Source: CALMKX01 sp044869955 (GTDB lineage Bacteria > Acidobacteriota > Thermoanaerobaculia > Multivoradales > SZUA-115). From it: a DNA stretch of 13,403 nt. Positions 12,623 to 13,403 of the stretch are shown piece after piece. The DNA lies in assembly GCA_044869955.1 (NCBI GenBank), contig JBIOYC010000182.1, positions 1 to 13,403 on the forward strand. Reading direction: 5' to 3'. A program made the position numbers and the translations under genes. Each line of letters opens with the position of its first letter. Positions within the stretch are counted from its first letter, which is position 1. The notes beneath the pieces are model-generated. The model did no database searches, had not been told where the DNA came from, and saw nothing but the letters and a program-made list of their open reading frames with translations.

Positions 12623-13403
12623 CTACGACCGGGCCGAGGGAGCGAGGTCCCGGAGCCGGCGGAAACGAGGGTCCTTGGCCAGATCAGGGGCGGCTGTGGC
12701 GATTCTCTGCAGGATGTTGCCCAGGTCTGACCAGACGCCAGGCACAGCATCCGCGTGACGGACAAGGAAGGTCAGAAGGTCGAGCACTTCGCGAGGGTGT
12801 TCGTCGGCGTGTGGGGTGGTAGCAAGTGCTCTGTTCACCTCGTGAGCGCTGTGCCCCGCTTTGCCGTCCACCTTGGAGAGATAGTCTCGGATGAGCGTCA
12901 GCGCCTCCGGGAAGGCCGGGCCGGTCGCGATCGCCGCGAGCGCCAAGGTCTCGCTTACCTCCGATGATCTTGATGTCGGCCCGGTCGGCCAGTGGCGGCG
13001 TATCCACGGGCCGATCTTCCGCCGCCACGTAAGCTCCGGTTTCTCGGCCTCCTCTAGGAACTGTCTCAGAAACTCCGCGGCCTGGGCGAGATCCGCCGGC
13101 GCCAGGGCAGCGAGCGCTCGCTGGACCTGCTCGCGAGTGAGGCCCTTCGGGTAGTAGAGGGAGATCGCCACGAGGAGCTGCGCTCCGTTCCGCCGCACAT
13201 CTGGGATCTCGTCCAGGTGCTTGAGAGTTGCCAGGAAGCTAGCCCGGTAGGCGGCCACCAGATCGGGGGACCATCGCGGGTTCCACAGGTACGCTTCCCA
13301 GAGAAAGCGTGCCTCCGCCGCACCCCAGTCCAGCAGAGGGATCAGATTCGCGCTCGACCAGCCTGGGTCCACTTCGAAGAGAGAGCCGAAAGCGCTGAAG
13401 ATC
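12623..13403 (-). CDS. C-terminal part of a large protein, possibly SIR2-associated DUF4020 type (partial, 5' end outside window)
   Basis: The frame is open from the window edge to TAG 12623-12625, giving the last 260 residues of a longer protein. An internal GTG at 13372 is not a likely start because the frame and family-like sequence continue upstream (IFSAFGSLFEVDPGW). The sequence is helical and rich in W, L and A: IPLLDWGAAEARFLWEAYLW, SFLATLKHLDEIPD, WRRKIGPWIRRHWP and, at the end, AAPDLAKDPRFRRLRDL. From memory this matches the tail of large bacterial proteins carrying an N-terminal SIR2 (NAD-consuming) domain and a DUF4020 C-terminus, some of which act in phage defence. The effector domain is outside the window, so the function is not proven; other helical-repeat proteins are possible. 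The small acidic gene follows 28 bases downstream on the same strand. Confidence 0.6.
   Translation of the reverse strand, partial: IFSAFGSLFEVDPGWSSANLIPLLDWGAAEARFLWEAYLWNPRWSPDLVAAYRASFLATLKHLDEIPDVRRNGAQLLVAISLYYPKGLTREQVQRALAALAPADLAQAAEFLRQFLEEAEKPELTWRRKIGPWIRRHWPTGPTSRSSEVSETLALAAIATGPAFPEALTLIRDYLSKVDGKAGHSAHEVNRALATTPHADEHPREVLDLLTFLVRHADAVPGVWSDLGNILQRIATAAPDLAKDPRFRRLRDLAPSARS

Overview
The window is GC-rich DNA from a Gram-negative bacterium: it encodes a tripartite RND efflux pump with an outer-membrane channel, and several lipoprotein or secretion signals. Secreted proteins ending in a DGFESGD-type tail, NTG starts with little or no leader, and the overall style suggest an acidobacterial-type lineage such as Thermoanaerobaculia. 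That placement is inference; no marker gene is present.

Layout. (1) 1-1142, minus: a secreted metallo-beta-lactamase-fold protein of the ComEC C-terminal type, cut by the window edge. (2) 1324-1758, plus: a short PAP2-like membrane protein with weakened motifs. (3) 1837-2650, plus: an overlapping MNT nucleotidyltransferase/HEPN pair (MntA-HepT type toxin-antitoxin). (4) 2681-4165, minus: a secreted right-handed beta-helix protein with a GAYE segment and a DGFESGD tail. (5) 4237-10718, plus: a TetR repressor, periplasmic adaptor, RND pump and outer-membrane factor, apparently one operon. Its promoter is a good -35/-10 pair with a perfect 19-bp palindrome laid over the -10, and the repressor GTG sits almost at the predicted transcription start. 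(6) 10729-12186, plus: a COG1672-type ATPase with a PD-(D/E)XK-like C-terminus, whose start region is a perfect 35-bp palindrome. (7) 12187-12594, minus: a Phd/VapB-type antitoxin broken by an in-frame TGA, with no toxin next to it, in the same frame as a small upstream gene. (8) 12623-13403, minus: the C-terminal part of a large protein resembling the tail of SIR2/DUF4020 proteins, cut by the window edge.

How the parts work together. The efflux operon is the intact core: the repressor probably controls its own promoter and the pump genes behind it, and close spacing (17 bp, 13 bp, then an ATGA overlap) suggests co-expression. Around it lie toxin-antitoxin and defence-like pieces in different states of repair: an apparently intact HepT/MntA pair, an ATPase with nuclease-like features, a dead antitoxin without its toxin, and a possible SIR2-associated protein. 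The right-hand 2.7 kb therefore looks like an accessory region undergoing turnover.

The best candidates for something little described are the ATPase with its start-codon palindrome, and the fused and broken antitoxin locus that abuts its stop codon. No stretch longer than 300 bases lacks a gene, and I saw no rRNA, tRNA, CRISPR array or insertion sequence.
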